A DNA stretch of 64,000 bases, from positions 1 to 64,000 of the forward strand of contig NZ_DASZCQ010000075.1 of assembly GCF_035942955.1 (NCBI RefSeq), given 5' to 3'. A program made the position numbers and the translations under genes. The notes beneath the pieces are model-generated. The model saw only the letters and a list, made by a program, of their open reading frames with translations, ran no database searches and was not told the origin of the DNA. Within the stretch, counting starts at the first letter, position 1. Each line of letters begins with the position of its first letter. Shown in pieces: positions 46,757 to 55,962 of the stretch. This DNA comes from DASYTH01 sp035942955 (GTDB lineage: Bacteria; Actinomycetota; Actinomycetes; Mycobacteriales; Pseudonocardiaceae).

Positions 46757-47836
46757 GTGGCTGTGGACAAGCCCGACGCGTTGGTGTGGCTTTCCTTTGG
46801 CGGGCCGGAAAAGCCGGAGGATGTGCGGCCCTTCCTGGAGAACGTGACCAGGGGGCGTGGCGTGCCGCCGGAGCGGCTCGACGAGGTGGAGCGGCACTAC
46901 CAGTCGTTCGGCGGATTGTCGCCGATCAACCGGCTGAACCGGGAGGCGATCGACGCGACCAGGGCCGAGCTGCGGCGTCAAGGCGTGGATCTGCCCGTCT
47001 ACTTCGGCAACCGCAACTGGCACCCGATGATCGAGGACACCGTGGCGGAGCTCGCCGCCGACGGGGTGCGCCGCGCGCTGGTGTTCGCGACGAGCGCGTA
47101 CGGCGGATACTCGGCGTGCCGGCAGTACGACGAGGACATCGCACGGGCGCGGGCCGCGGTGGGGGAGCGGGCGCCGGAGCTGACCAAGCTGCGGCAGTTC
47201 TTCGACCATCCGCTGTTCGTGTCCGCGTTCGCCGACGCGGTGCGGGCGGCGGCGGCCCGGCTGCCGGGGCCGGAGCACCGGCTGGTGTTCACCGCCCACT
47301 CGGTGCCGGTGTCGGCCGACCGGGCCGCCGGGCCGCCCGGGGAGGGCGGGCACCGGTACTCGCGGCAGGTCACCGAGGCGGCCCGGCTGGTGGCGGCCGA
47401 CGTGGGAGTGGCCGACTTCGACGTGGTGTGGCAGTCGCGGTCCGGTCCGCCGCACATTCCGTGGCTGGAGCCGGACATCGTCGACCACCTGGATTCCCTG
47501 CACGAGAGCGGGGTGCCGGCGGTGGTCGTGTGCCCGGTGGGGTTCGTCAGCGATCACCTCGAGGTCGTGTGGGACCTCGACACCGAGGCGGCGCACCGGG
47601 CCGAGGAACTGGGCATGGGCTTCGCCAGGGCGGCGACACCCGGGTCGGATCCCCGGTTCGCCGAGCTGGTGGTGGAGCTCGTGCGGGAGCACGTCGACGG
47701 AACGCCGCCCCGCAAGCTGTCGGCCTTCCCGGCCGCCGGGTGCACGGTCAACGGTGCGCCATGTTCGCCGGACTGTTGCGCGCCGCCAAGTAGGCCGCGC
47801 CCCGCGGGGACAGGCGGTACCCCACCCGCAGGCTGA
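46757..47836 (+). CDS. hemH: Ferrochelatase (coproporphyrin type)
   Basis: Haem-synthesis enzyme (359 aa) that inserts iron into a porphyrin; in actinobacteria the substrate is coproporphyrin III. Marks are LVWLSFGGPEKPEDVRPFL at the start, TAHSVP, and the catalytic glutamate in HLEVVWDLDTE. C-terminal cysteines in GCTVNGAPCSPDCC match the 2Fe-2S site of this branch. GTG at 46757 is used; GTG at 46763 and ATG at 46727 are alternatives. The last 89 bases overlap the convergent ASCH-like gene. Confidence 0.92.
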   Translation: MAVDKPDALVWLSFGGPEKPEDVRPFLENVTRGRGVPPERLDEVERHYQSFGGLSPINRLNREAIDATRAELRRQGVDLPVYFGNRNWHPMIEDTVAELAADGVRRALVFATSAYGGYSACRQYDEDIARARAAVGERAPELTKLRQFFDHPLFVSAFADAVRAAAARLPGPEHRLVFTAHSVPVSADRAAGPPGEGGHRYSRQVTEAARLVAADVGVADFDVVWQSRSGPPHIPWLEPDIVDHLDSLHESGVPAVVVCPVGFVSDHLEVVWDLDTEAAHRAEELGMGFARAATPGSDPRFAELVVELVREHVDGTPPRKLSAFPAAGCTVNGAPCSPDCCAPPSRPRPAGTGGTPPAG

Positions 47837-48353
47837 TCGTCAGCCCGAGGTTCTTCAGCTTGCGCACGTCCAGCTTGAACGGATGCGTCTCGCGGCCAAG
47901 CGCCGCGGCCAGATCGGGCGCCCTGACCTCCGGCCGCTCCGCGATAATCGACAGCGTGGCCATGGTCCACGGCCCCCACGAACTGGCCCGGTCCAACCGC
48001 TCGAGCCGTTCCGTGATCGCCTCCACGTCCTCCGGGCCGAGGCGATCGTCGGCCGCCAACTCGTCGCGCGGATCGACCCCCTCGGCCGGCCGAATACGCA
48101 ACAGATAGACCGGATCCCCAGGCTCACCACGCAAATCCGCCCGCGCCGCGGCCACCGACGAGTACCCCGCGGCCCTCGCATCCCGGCTGGTGATCTTCGA
48201 CGGCGCCACCACCGTCACCTCGTCCACCGCGATCCGCCCGGCGCCCGTTCGGTACACCCTGCCCGCCGTGACCTGCCGCGTCCGCCACCGCCGGAACATC
48301 ACGGTGATCGAGCCGTCCTGGATCCCCGCCCACAGCCGCTTCTCGATCAGCAC
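47748..48353 (-). CDS. ASCH-like domain protein with C-terminal winged helix
   Basis: A 201-aa protein. The first 90 residues (MLIEKRLWAGIQDGSITVMF, RTRQVTAGRVY, DPVYLLRIRP) resemble an ASCH/PUA-like RNA-binding beta barrel. The rest looks like a winged helix (RAPDLAAALGR, PFKLDVRKLKNLGLT, RLSPRG). The role is unknown; a nucleic-acid-binding regulator is a fair guess. The GTG at 48353 is the start. It overlaps hemH tail-to-tail by 89 bases. Confidence 0.6.
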   Translation of the reverse strand: MLIEKRLWAGIQDGSITVMFRRWRTRQVTAGRVYRTGAGRIAVDEVTVVAPSKITSRDARAAGYSSVAAARADLRGEPGDPVYLLRIRPAEGVDPRDELAADDRLGPEDVEAITERLERLDRASSWGPWTMATLSIIAERPEVRAPDLAAALGRETHPFKLDVRKLKNLGLTISLRVGYRLSPRGAAYLAARNSPANMAHR

Positions 48354-48371
48354 GCCCGGAGCCTAACTCCC

Positions 48372-48947
48372 GGTCAATGCCGCTCGGCGGAGGTCGACAG
48401 CGCTTTCGCGCCGGCGATAGGTGGCGGTCGCCCGAGTGCCCCGGCCCGTCAGGTGATCAGAGTTGTCAAGCTAAAACGTGCGGAGCGACCACGGTTTTCC
48501 TGGCGGCCGCCAGGCTTGGCGGGGTGGCTGAGCCCCAGGGGCTGGGTTGCGGCCATGATCGGCCTTTCTGGGCGCTGGCGCTCATGTGAGCAATGAACGC
48601 CCTTTGACAGCTCTGCTCGCTCCCCTTCCTGGCTTCCGATAGCGCTTCGAGTGCTCGGCCAACTGGCGCCCGCCAGCGCAATTCAGCCCGGTAGGCGAGC
48701 CCGGCGCCCACCACCCGAACTGCCCACCAACCCGTCCCAGACCCCGCCAAGCACCCCGGTCAGTGCCGCTCAGCGAGGGTCGACGGCGCGGTCACCCGCT
48801 TCGGCGATAGGTGGCGGTCGTCGGGGTGCCCCGGCCCGTCATGTGATCAGAGTTGTCAAGCCACAACGTGCCGGGGCGGCAACTCACCCGGCAGGCGAGC
48901 CCGGCGCCCACCACCCGAACCACCCGGCAACCCGGCCCGGACCCCGG
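48372..48947. repeat. Duplicated gap segment with period 188 bp
   Basis: The sequence GGTCARTGCCGCTCRGC occurs at 48372, 48758 and 48946. The second and third are 188 bp apart. The first unit carries an extra 190 bp. Shared parts include GATAGGTGGCGGTCG, GTGATCAGAGTTGTCAAG and GGCGAGCCCGGCGCCCACC. The third occurrence is the 3' end of the gene at 48948-49736, so the array looks like repeated copies of that gene's end plus flank. No coding sequence is seen in this 594-bp gap. Confidence 0.75.
48488..48677. mobile_element. MITE-like 190-bp insertion
   Basis: Present in the first copy of the duplicated segment and absent from the second at the matching place. Near-terminal inverted repeats are CTGGCGGCCGCCAGGCTTGG (from 48500) and, on the right, GCCAACTGGCGCCCGCCAG (48658-48676), which pair with one change and a two-base gap. 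Each end can also fold on itself (CCTGGCGGCCGCCAGG is a perfect palindrome). There is no transposase and no clear target duplication. Confidence 0.55.
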
Positions 48948-49736
48948 TCAGTGCCGCTCGGCCGGGGTGGACAGCGCGCGGACGGCCTCGTCGATCGCGG
49001 CGCAGCGGGCGACGCGAACGGCGTCGAACAGGGGGCGGAGGGCTTCGGCGCGGCGCATGGCGGCGGACGCGGACAGGGCGCCGCCGGGCTCGTCCTCGTT
49101 GGCCAGGTCGAGGATGGCGGACACCTCGGTGGCGCGCTGCAGCACCCGCAGGGCCCGCTGCGGCATGCCCTCGGGCCAGCTGACCCGGGTCTGCGCGGCC
49201 ACCCGCTCGCGCAACTCCTCGCGGACGCCGGCGCGCTGCTTGGCCACCCCCAGCTCGGTGAGCAGGCCGGCGGCCACGCGCATGGCACCGGTCAGCTCGT
49301 GCTCGGCCTCGCCGAGCGGGACGTGGTTGGCCACCGGGGGCTGGCCGAGGTCGAACACCGTCCAGCGGAGCACGCCGTCGGCGACGGCGTCGGGCACGAT
49401 GCCCAGCGAGCCGTGGACGACGGCCTCGCCGGCGTGCAGGGCCTCGGCGGCGAACTCGCCGGACTGGCCGAGCCCGCGCACGTCACCGGGCACCGGCAGC
49501 ACCAGCCGGCCGCCGCTGGCCCCGGCGCGGCGCAACGCGGCGAGCAGCGCGGCCGCCTGCCCCGGCTGCTCCTCGCGCACCGGTATGTCCAATGTGGCCG
49601 CAGTGCCCACGTCCGCGGCGACCACCTCGTGCAGCTCCGCCCACTGCTGCAGGGCATCCAACACGTCGTCGGCCGCGGCGAACCCGTTCAACCAGGCCGA
49701 CGACCAGACCACAAACGTCGCGCTCGGTGAAGACAC
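48948..49736 (-). CDS. Conserved actinobacterial protein (Rv1486c-like)
   Basis: A 262-aa soluble protein of unknown function. By position after hemH and by features such as FVVWSSAWLNG, GRLVLPVPGDVRGL and HAGEAVV it matches the Rv1486c family, which is conserved in actinobacteria. No catalytic motif is recognised. The GTG at 49736 is preferred; the frame is open to a TTG at 49775. Its last codons are the source of the repeat at 48372 and 48758. Confidence 0.7.
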   Translation of the reverse strand: MSSPSATFVVWSSAWLNGFAAADDVLDALQQWAELHEVVAADVGTAATLDIPVREEQPGQAAALLAALRRAGASGGRLVLPVPGDVRGLGQSGEFAAEALHAGEAVVHGSLGIVPDAVADGVLRWTVFDLGQPPVANHVPLGEAEHELTGAMRVAAGLLTELGVAKQRAGVREELRERVAAQTRVSWPEGMPQRALRVLQRATEVSAILDLANEDEPGGALSASAAMRRAEALRPLFDAVRVARCAAIDEAVRALSTPAERH

Positions 49737-49782
49737 GTGTCTGAGCGTACGCGACGCCCATTGCGTCCCGGTCAAGGGGAGA

Positions 49783-50283
49783 TCAGTTTCCCGCCCCGGG
49801 CCCGATCCGCCGGGTCAGCAGCTCCCGGAACCGTTGGCGTTGCTCGGGTTCGGCGAACGCCCGGTTGGGCACCGGGTAGAACGGGCTGGCCCGCTCGGGA
49901 CCGGTGCGCAGCACGAACCCCCGCCGCGTCTCCAGCCACCCGGACAGCTTCGCCCAGTCGAGGTCGCTGTACGCGGTTCCGTCGACGGTCATCATGCGCA
50001 GCGAGCTCTCGTCCACCTTCGCGGTCATCGTGGTCGCCGCCACCGGGTTGCGGCGGAAGGAGATCCACACGCCGACCACGGGCAGGGCGGCGATCACCGC
50101 CGCGCAGGCCATCCCGAACACGCCCGCGGAGAGCTGGCCGAGGAACACCAGCACGACGGCGGCCACCCCGAACGCCGCGGCGAACCACGGCGCGAACCGG
50201 TAGACCGGGGCGGCGGCGCGCAACCCGTGCACCCAGTCCGAAGGGTGCGGGTCCCACCGGAGCTCCATTTGGCCGTCGCTCAT
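49783..50283 (-). CDS. YcxB-like two-helix membrane protein
   Basis: A 166-aa protein with two membrane helices (about residues 34-52 and 55-77) and a C-terminal domain containing WAKLSGWLETRRGFVLRTG, similar to YcxB-like proteins. Function unknown. It is divergent from ltrA with only 14 bp between the two start codons, so at least one mRNA must be leaderless or the promoters must lie inside the neighbouring gene. Confidence 0.65.
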   Translation of the reverse strand: MSDGQMELRWDPHPSDWVHGLRAAAPVYRFAPWFAAAFGVAAVVLVFLGQLSAGVFGMACAAVIAALPVVGVWISFRRNPVAATTMTAKVDESSLRMMTVDGTAYSDLDWAKLSGWLETRRGFVLRTGPERASPFYPVPNRAFAEPEQRQRFRELLTRRIGPGAGN

Positions 50284-50297
50284 GATGGACCGACACT

Positions 50298-51530
50298 ATG
50301 CGCATGACACGGCAGGTACGCGCGCGGGTGGAGGCGGTTCGGGAGAGCGGCAGCGCCACCACCCTGGAGCTGTTCTTCGATCTGGTGTTCGTGTTCGCGC
50401 TGACCCAGGTCACCGCCTACATGGCCGACGAGCTCACCGGCCAGGCGGTGTTCCGCGGCGTGCTGGTGCTGGCCGTGGTCTGGTGGTGCTGGGTCGGCTA
50501 TTCGTGGCTGTCCAACGTCGTCAAGGCCGACGAGGGCGCCGCGCGGGTGGCGATGTTCGTCGCGATGCTTGCCATGTTCCTGATCGCGCTGACCATCCCC
50601 GAGGCCTTCGACGACGGCCGGGGCGGGCTCCACGGCCCGACCGTGTTCGCGCTCGGCTACCTGGTCCTGCGGGTCGTGCACGTCCTGCTGTTCCTCATGG
50701 TCAGCGAGTCGGACGCGGCGCTGCGCCGGCAGGTCCTGCGGTTCACCCCGACGATGATCACCGCGACAGCCCTGCTGCTGCTGGCCGGGCAGACCTCCGG
50801 GACCGCGCAGACCCTGCTGTGGCTGGCCGCGGTGGCCGCCGACTACGGCGGCACGCTGGTGATCGGCGCCCGCGGCTGGCGGTTGAACTCCGCCAAGCAT
50901 TTCGCCGAGCGGCACGGGCTGATCATCATCGTGGCGCTCGGCGAGTCGATCGTGGCCATCGGTGTCGGCGTGGCCGCGCTGCCCATCTCCTGGCCGATCG
51001 TGGTGGCGGCGATCCTGGGGCTTGCGGTGTCGGCCGGCCTGTGGTGGTTCTACTTCGACGTGGCCGCGCTGCTGTCCGAGCGCGCGCTGTCCAAGGCCCG
51101 CGGCGAGCACCGGGTGGCCATGGCCCGGTCGGCGTACACCTACCTGCACCTGCCGATGATGGTCGGGGTGGTGCTGGCGGCGCTGGGCCTGAAGAAGGTG
51201 CTCGAGTACGTCGGCGACGCCGAGCACCATACGCTGGCCGACAAGCTGTACGGGGTGCCGCTGTGGGCGCTCTACGGCGGCGTCGCGCTGTTCCTGCTCG
51301 GCCAGGTGGCCTTCGCGTGGCGCTGCTACGGCCATCTCAAGGTGGCGCGGCTGGCGCTCGCGGTGGTGCTGGTCGCCGTGGTCCCCGCGGTGGCCACCCT
51401 GCCCGCGCTGGCCAGCCTCGGCGTTCTGGCCGTGCTGGTGGCCGCGCTCAACGTGTTCGAGTTCGTCCGGTTCGCCGACGCCCGGGACGAGATCCGGCAT
51501 GCCGAGCAGGCCGAGCACGCCGAGGAGTAA
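50298..51530 (+). CDS. ltrA: Low temperature requirement protein A (LtrA)
   Basis: Membrane protein (410 aa) of the LtrA family with about eleven or twelve helices. The N-terminal signature TLELFFDLVFVFALTQVTAY is diagnostic, with IIIVALGESIVAIGVG in the middle. Listeria LtrA is needed for growth in the cold, but the molecular role is unknown. ATG at 50298 or 50304 may be the start; no ribosome site is seen. Confidence 0.9.
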   Translation: MRMTRQVRARVEAVRESGSATTLELFFDLVFVFALTQVTAYMADELTGQAVFRGVLVLAVVWWCWVGYSWLSNVVKADEGAARVAMFVAMLAMFLIALTIPEAFDDGRGGLHGPTVFALGYLVLRVVHVLLFLMVSESDAALRRQVLRFTPTMITATALLLLAGQTSGTAQTLLWLAAVAADYGGTLVIGARGWRLNSAKHFAERHGLIIIVALGESIVAIGVGVAALPISWPIVVAAILGLAVSAGLWWFYFDVAALLSERALSKARGEHRVAMARSAYTYLHLPMMVGVVLAALGLKKVLEYVGDAEHHTLADKLYGVPLWALYGGVALFLLGQVAFAWRCYGHLKVARLALAVVLVAVVPAVATLPALASLGVLAVLVAALNVFEFVRFADARDEIRHAEQAEHAEE

Positions 51531-51582
51531 CTGGAGCCGCTCCACGTCGACCGTTCGGGCGAACGCACGTAGCGTTGGCTCC

Positions 51583-52977
51583 GTGACCCAACCAGAGCAC
51601 CTGCCGAGGACGGTCGGCGAGCTGCGCGCGGCCGGGCACGAGCCGCGCGGTGTCAAGGCCGAGATCCGGGAGAACCTGCTCGCGGCGTTGCGTGCGGGCC
51701 GGGATCCGTGGCCGGGCATCGTCGGCTTCGGGCACACCGTGCTGCCCCAGCTCGAGCGCGCGCTGCTGGCCGGGCACGACGTGGTGCTGCTCGGCGAGCG
51801 CGGGCAGGGCAAGACCCGGCTGCTGCGCACCCTGGTGGGGCTGCTGGACGAGTGGACCCCGGTGATCGCCGGGGCCGAGCTCGGCGAGCACCCGCTCGAG
51901 CCGATCACCCCGGAGTCCCGCCGGCGGGCGGCCGAGCTTGGCGACGACCTGCCGGTGGCCTGGCGGCACCGGTCCATGCGCTACGCCGAGAAGCTGGCCA
52001 CCCCGGACACCTCGGTGGGGGATCTGATCGGCGACGTGGACCCGGTCAAGGTGGCCGCCGGGCGCACCCTCGGCGACCCGGAGACCATCCACTTCGGACT
52101 GGTCCCGCGCGCGCACCGCGGCATCGTGGCGATCAACGAGCTGCCCGACCTTGCCGAGCGGATCCAGGTGGCGCTGCTCAACGTGATGGAGGAGCGGGAC
52201 ATCCAGATCCGCGGCTACACCCTGCGGCTGCCGCTGGACGTCCTGCTGGTGGCCACGTCGAACCCGGAGGACTACACCAACCGCGGGCGGATCATCACCC
52301 CGCTCAAGGACCGGTTCGGCGCCGAGGTGCGCACGCACTACCCGCTGACCGTGGCCGCCGAGGTGGACGTCATCCGCCAGGAGGCCGCCCTGCTGGCCGA
52401 GGTGGGCGACCCGCTGCTGGAGGTGCTGGCCCGGTTCGTGCGCAACCTGCGCGAGTCCGGCGCCGTCGACCAGCGCTCTGGGGTCTCCGCCCGGTTCGCC
52501 GTGGCCGCCGCCGAAACCGTTGCGGCGGCGGCACTTCGCCGGTCCGCGCTGACCGGAGAGGAGCCGGCGATCGCCCGGCCGGTCGACCTCGACGCGGTGC
52601 CGTCCGTGCTGCGCGGCAAGATCGAGTTCGAGTCCGGTGAGGAGGGTCGGGAGACCGAGCACCTGGTGCACCTGCTGCGCCTGGCGATCGCCGAGACCGC
52701 GCGGGAACGGTTCGCCGGCTTGGATCTGCGGCCACTGGTGGACGCGGTGGTGGACGGCAACCTGGTGGCCACCGGGGAGCGGGTGCCGGGCACCGAGGTG
52801 CTCGCCGCCCTGCCGGAGCTGCCCGTGCTGCACGACGTCGCGGCGCGCGCGGGCGTCTCGTCGAGCGACCCGCCCGGCCGGATCGCCGCGGCCATCGAGC
52901 TGGCGCTTGAGTCGCTCTACCTGGCCCGGCGGCTGGCCAAGGACTCCGACGACGGGATGACGGTGTACGGGCCATGA
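51583..52977 (+). CDS. MoxR/magnesium-chelatase-like AAA ATPase (Rv0958-like)
   Basis: AAA ATPase (464 aa) related to the ChlI/MoxR group. Walker A is GERGQGKT, and IVAINELPDL is the Walker B strand; LLVATSNPEDYTNRGRI follows. Its stop overlaps the start of a VWA protein by 4 bases (ATGA), the same two-gene layout as Rv0958-Rv0959. It is not a true magnesium chelatase because no bacteriochlorophyll genes are present. The pair probably acts as a chaperone, like MoxR-VWA systems. GTG at 51583 is the start. Confidence 0.88.
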   Translation: MTQPEHLPRTVGELRAAGHEPRGVKAEIRENLLAALRAGRDPWPGIVGFGHTVLPQLERALLAGHDVVLLGERGQGKTRLLRTLVGLLDEWTPVIAGAELGEHPLEPITPESRRRAAELGDDLPVAWRHRSMRYAEKLATPDTSVGDLIGDVDPVKVAAGRTLGDPETIHFGLVPRAHRGIVAINELPDLAERIQVALLNVMEERDIQIRGYTLRLPLDVLLVATSNPEDYTNRGRIITPLKDRFGAEVRTHYPLTVAAEVDVIRQEAALLAEVGDPLLEVLARFVRNLRESGAVDQRSGVSARFAVAAAETVAAAALRRSALTGEEPAIARPVDLDAVPSVLRGKIEFESGEEGRETEHLVHLLRLAIAETARERFAGLDLRPLVDAVVDGNLVATGERVPGTEVLAALPELPVLHDVAARAGVSSSDPPGRIAAAIELALESLYLARRLAKDSDDGMTVYGP

Positions 52978-54932
52978 CCGTCGAGTTCGGACGGTACAGG
53001 TACGGCCCGTGGCACGACGGGCCCGATCCGCTTGCGGCGCCGGTGGATCTGCGGTCGGCGCTGGAGTCGATCGGCCAGGACATCATGGACGGGCGCTCGC
53101 CCCGGTCGGCGCTCGACGAGCTGCTCCGCAGGGGCACCCGCGACGTGTCCGGTTTGGACGATCTGCTCCGCCGGTTGTGGCGGCGCCGGTCGGAGCTGCA
53201 GCGCCGGCACAACCTGGACGGCACCCTGCAGGAGGTGCGGCGGCTGCTCGACGAGGCGCTGCGGGCCGAGCGGGCGGCGCTGTTCCCCGATCCCGACGAC
53301 GAGGCGAGGTTCCGCGAGGCGCAGCTGGACGCGTTGCCGCCGGGAACCGCCGCGGCCGTGCGCGAGTTGGCCGACTACGACTGGCGGTCGGCCGAGGCAA
53401 GGGAGTCCTACGAGAAGATCCGCGACCTGCTCGGCCGGGAGCTGATGGAGTCCCGGTTCCACGGCATGAGGCAGGCGCTGCAGCAGATCCGGCCGGGCGA
53501 CGTCGAGCGAATCCGGCGCATGATGGCCGACCTCAACGACCTGCTGCTGGCCCACCTGCGCGGGGAGAACACCGACAAGCGGTTCGCCGACTTCATGCGC
53601 AAGCACGGCGACTTCTTCCCGGAGAACCCGCGCAACACCGAGGAGCTGATCGACGCGCTGGCCGCACGGGCGGCCGCCGCGCAGCGGATGCTCAACTCGA
53701 TGTCGGCCGAGCAGCGCGCCGAGCTGGCCGAGCTGATGAGCGGCGCGTTCGGCGATCCCCGGATGCTCGAGCAGATCGCCAGCCTGGACGCGAACCTGCG
53801 GGCGCTGCGGCCGGGGGAGGACTGGACCTCCTCGGCCCGGTTCCGCGGCCAGGACCCGCTCGGCTTCGGCGAGGGCGCGGCGGCCATGGCGGAGCTGGCC
53901 GAGCTGGACGCGCTGGCCGAGCAGCTCGCCCAGTCCTATCCCGGGGCCCGGCTGGAGGACATCGACCTGGAGTCGTTGCAGCGGCACCTCGGCGAACAGG
54001 CCGCGGTGGACGCCCGCCGGCTGGCCGAGCTTGAGCGGGAGCTGCGCGCCGCCGGGCTGCTCGAACGGACCGAGGACGGCTCGCTTCGGTTGTCCCCCAA
54101 GGCGTTGCGCCGCCTGGGCGAGACCGCGCTCAAGGACGTCATCGGCGCGCTGCGCGGCCGGCGCGGGCAGCGTGACACCCGCCACGCCGGGGCCGCCGGC
54201 GAGCCGACCGGGTCCTCGCGGCCGTGGCAGTTCGGCGACACCGAGCCGTGGGACGTGCCCAGAACCGTGCGCAACGCCGTACTCCGCACAGCGTCCACTT
54301 CGGACGGTTCGGTCGCGCTCGACGTCGTCGACGTGGAGGTGGCCGAGACCGAGCAGCGCGCCCGCGCGGCCGTCGCGCTCTGCGTGGACACCTCGTTCTC
54401 GATGGTCTCCGAAGGCCGCTGGGTCCCCATGAAGCGCACCGCTCTGGCGCTGCACCAGCTGATCCGCACCCGGTTCCGGACCGACGCGCTGCAGCTGATC
54501 ACCTTCAGCCGGCACGCGCGTTCCGTGGAGCTGGCCGAGCTGGTCGGCCTGGAGGGCGTGTTCGAGCAGGGCACCAACCTGCACCACGCGCTGCTGCTCG
54601 CCGCCCGCCACCTGCGCCGCAATCCCGACGCCCAGCCGGTGGTGCTGGTGGTGACCGACGGCGAGCCGACCGCGCACCTCGACCCGGACGGCAACGCCGA
54701 CTTCCGCTACCCGCCGCATCCCCGCACCCTGCGCAAGACCGTGGCCCAGGTGGACGAGCTGGCCCGGCTCGGCGCCTCGGTAACCGTCTTCAAGCTCGGC
54801 GAGGACCCCCGGCTGGCCGCGTTCGTCGACCTGATCGCCCGCCGCGGCGGCGGCCGGGTCGTCGCCCCCGACCTCGACGGCCTCGGCGCCGCCGTGATCA
54901 GCGATTACCTCCGCACCCGCCGCCCCCGCTAG
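52974..54932 (+). CDS. VWA-domain protein, partner of the AAA ATPase (Rv0959-like)
   Basis: A 652-aa soluble protein. The first 430 residues are helical and charged, with repeated segments such as FRGQDPLGFGEGAAAMAEL. The VWA domain is at about 460-640: the metal site is CVDTSFSM (DxSxS type) and VVTDGEPTAHL gives the later aspartate. It overlaps the AAA ATPase gene by 4 bases. The pair is conserved in actinobacteria; the client is unknown. Confidence 0.88.
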   Translation: MTVEFGRYRYGPWHDGPDPLAAPVDLRSALESIGQDIMDGRSPRSALDELLRRGTRDVSGLDDLLRRLWRRRSELQRRHNLDGTLQEVRRLLDEALRAERAALFPDPDDEARFREAQLDALPPGTAAAVRELADYDWRSAEARESYEKIRDLLGRELMESRFHGMRQALQQIRPGDVERIRRMMADLNDLLLAHLRGENTDKRFADFMRKHGDFFPENPRNTEELIDALAARAAAAQRMLNSMSAEQRAELAELMSGAFGDPRMLEQIASLDANLRALRPGEDWTSSARFRGQDPLGFGEGAAAMAELAELDALAEQLAQSYPGARLEDIDLESLQRHLGEQAAVDARRLAELERELRAAGLLERTEDGSLRLSPKALRRLGETALKDVIGALRGRRGQRDTRHAGAAGEPTGSSRPWQFGDTEPWDVPRTVRNAVLRTASTSDGSVALDVVDVEVAETEQRARAAVALCVDTSFSMVSEGRWVPMKRTALALHQLIRTRFRTDALQLITFSRHARSVELAELVGLEGVFEQGTNLHHALLLAARHLRRNPDAQPVVLVVTDGEPTAHLDPDGNADFRYPPHPRTLRKTVAQVDELARLGASVTVFKLGEDPRLAAFVDLIARRGGGRVVAPDLDGLGAAVISDYLRTRRPR

Positions 54933-54935
54933 CCC

Positions 54936-55007
54936 GCGTGTTGGCGCGTGGCGTCGGCGTGTTGGCGTCGTGCGCGGCCAGCACGGCGACGTGGCGCGCC
55001 AACACGC
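54936..55007. terminator. Large inverted repeat between convergent genes
   Basis: Arms GCGTGTTGGCGCG (54936-54948) and CGCGCCAACACGC (54995-55007) are perfect over 13 bp. Inside them GTCGTGC and GCACGGCGAC can form a second stem. It lies 3 bp after the VWA gene stop and 4 bp before the ABC permease stop on the other strand, so it probably ends both transcripts. There is no T-run, as is common in actinobacteria. Confidence 0.75.
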
Positions 55008-55011
55008 CGGA

Positions 55012-55962
55012 TCAGCTGGTGATGTCCTTGGTGCGGAAGCGGCGCCAGGCCAGGATGCCGAAGAGGCCGGCGTAGACCACGGCGGAGAAGGCGCCGTTGG
55101 TGATGTTGTCCCAGTCGATGTCGCTGGCGATGAGGTCCGACCAGGCGAACGCGTAGTGCGTGGGCAGGTAGTTGCGCAGGCCCTCGAGCGCGGTGATCTG
55201 GTCGAGGATCTGGGACAGGATCGACACGAGCACCGTGCCGCCGACCGCGCCGAGCGGGGCGTCGGTGGACACGCTGAGGAACAGCGCCAGGCCGGCCATC
55301 CAGGACAGGTGGACGGCAAGGTAGGCGATGGTCAGCACCAGGGCGATCATGGAGTCGCCGAAGGAGATTGCGTCGCCGGTCGGGCTGACCGCCTCGCCGG
55401 TGCCGTAGAAGATCACCCCGACGGTCAGCGCGACGGCCGGCAGCAGCGCGATCGCCGACAGCGAGAGCAGTCCCGAGGCGAGCACCTTCTGGCGCATCAG
55501 CCGGTGCCGCGGGATCGGCATGGCCAGCAGGTACTTCAGGCTCGACCAGGACGCCTCGCTCGCCACCGTGTCGCCGAAGAACAGCGCGACGATCACCGGC
55601 AGCAGGAAGCTGCCCGACGCGAACAGCGTGAACACCACGAAGTTCGGGGCGCTGGCCGTGGCCAGGTCGACGAACCCGCCGGAGCGCCGGGCGTTGTCGG
55701 AGCTGCCGAACTCGAACGCCGCCCAGATGATGAACGGCAGCACCACGAGAAAGCCGTACACCAGCTGGGTCCGGCGGCGGCGCAGCTGGCGGGTCAGCTC
55801 AACGCCCAACCGCAGCGTGCGGCGCGCTTTGTACCCCACGACCGCGCCGTCCGGCCCGAACTCGAGGTGCTCGTGCGCCGCGACCTTCTCCATGCCGTCG
55901 ATCGCGGCCGGATCGGTGTGCACGTCGTGATCGTCCACAGTAGACAACTTCTCGTCGCTCAC
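55012..55962 (-). CDS. ABC-2 type transporter permease
   Basis: Membrane permease (316 aa) with about six helices after a soluble N-terminus of 65 residues. The first helix (about 68-86) is followed by an outer loop and the core FGDTVASEASWSSLKYLLAMPIPRHRLMRQK (about 130-160), which contacts the ATPase in this family. Its start overlaps the upstream hydrolase-ATPase gene by 4 bases, so it is the membrane part of that transporter. The substrate is unknown. Confidence 0.88.
   Translation of the reverse strand: MSDEKLSTVDDHDVHTDPAAIDGMEKVAAHEHLEFGPDGAVVGYKARRTLRLGVELTRQLRRRRTQLVYGFLVVLPFIIWAAFEFGSSDNARRSGGFVDLATASAPNFVVFTLFASGSFLLPVIVALFFGDTVASEASWSSLKYLLAMPIPRHRLMRQKVLASGLLSLSAIALLPAVALTVGVIFYGTGEAVSPTGDAISFGDSMIALVLTIAYLAVHLSWMAGLALFLSVSTDAPLGAVGGTVLVSILSQILDQITALEGLRNYLPTHYAFAWSDLIASDIDWDNITNGAFSAVVYAGLFGILAWRRFRTKDITS

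Noticed and set aside
51583..54932. Magnesium chelatase for chlorophyll synthesis
   Set aside because: The AAA/VWA pair resembles chelatase subunits, but the large BchH-type subunit and pigment genes are absent and the layout fits Rv0958-Rv0959.
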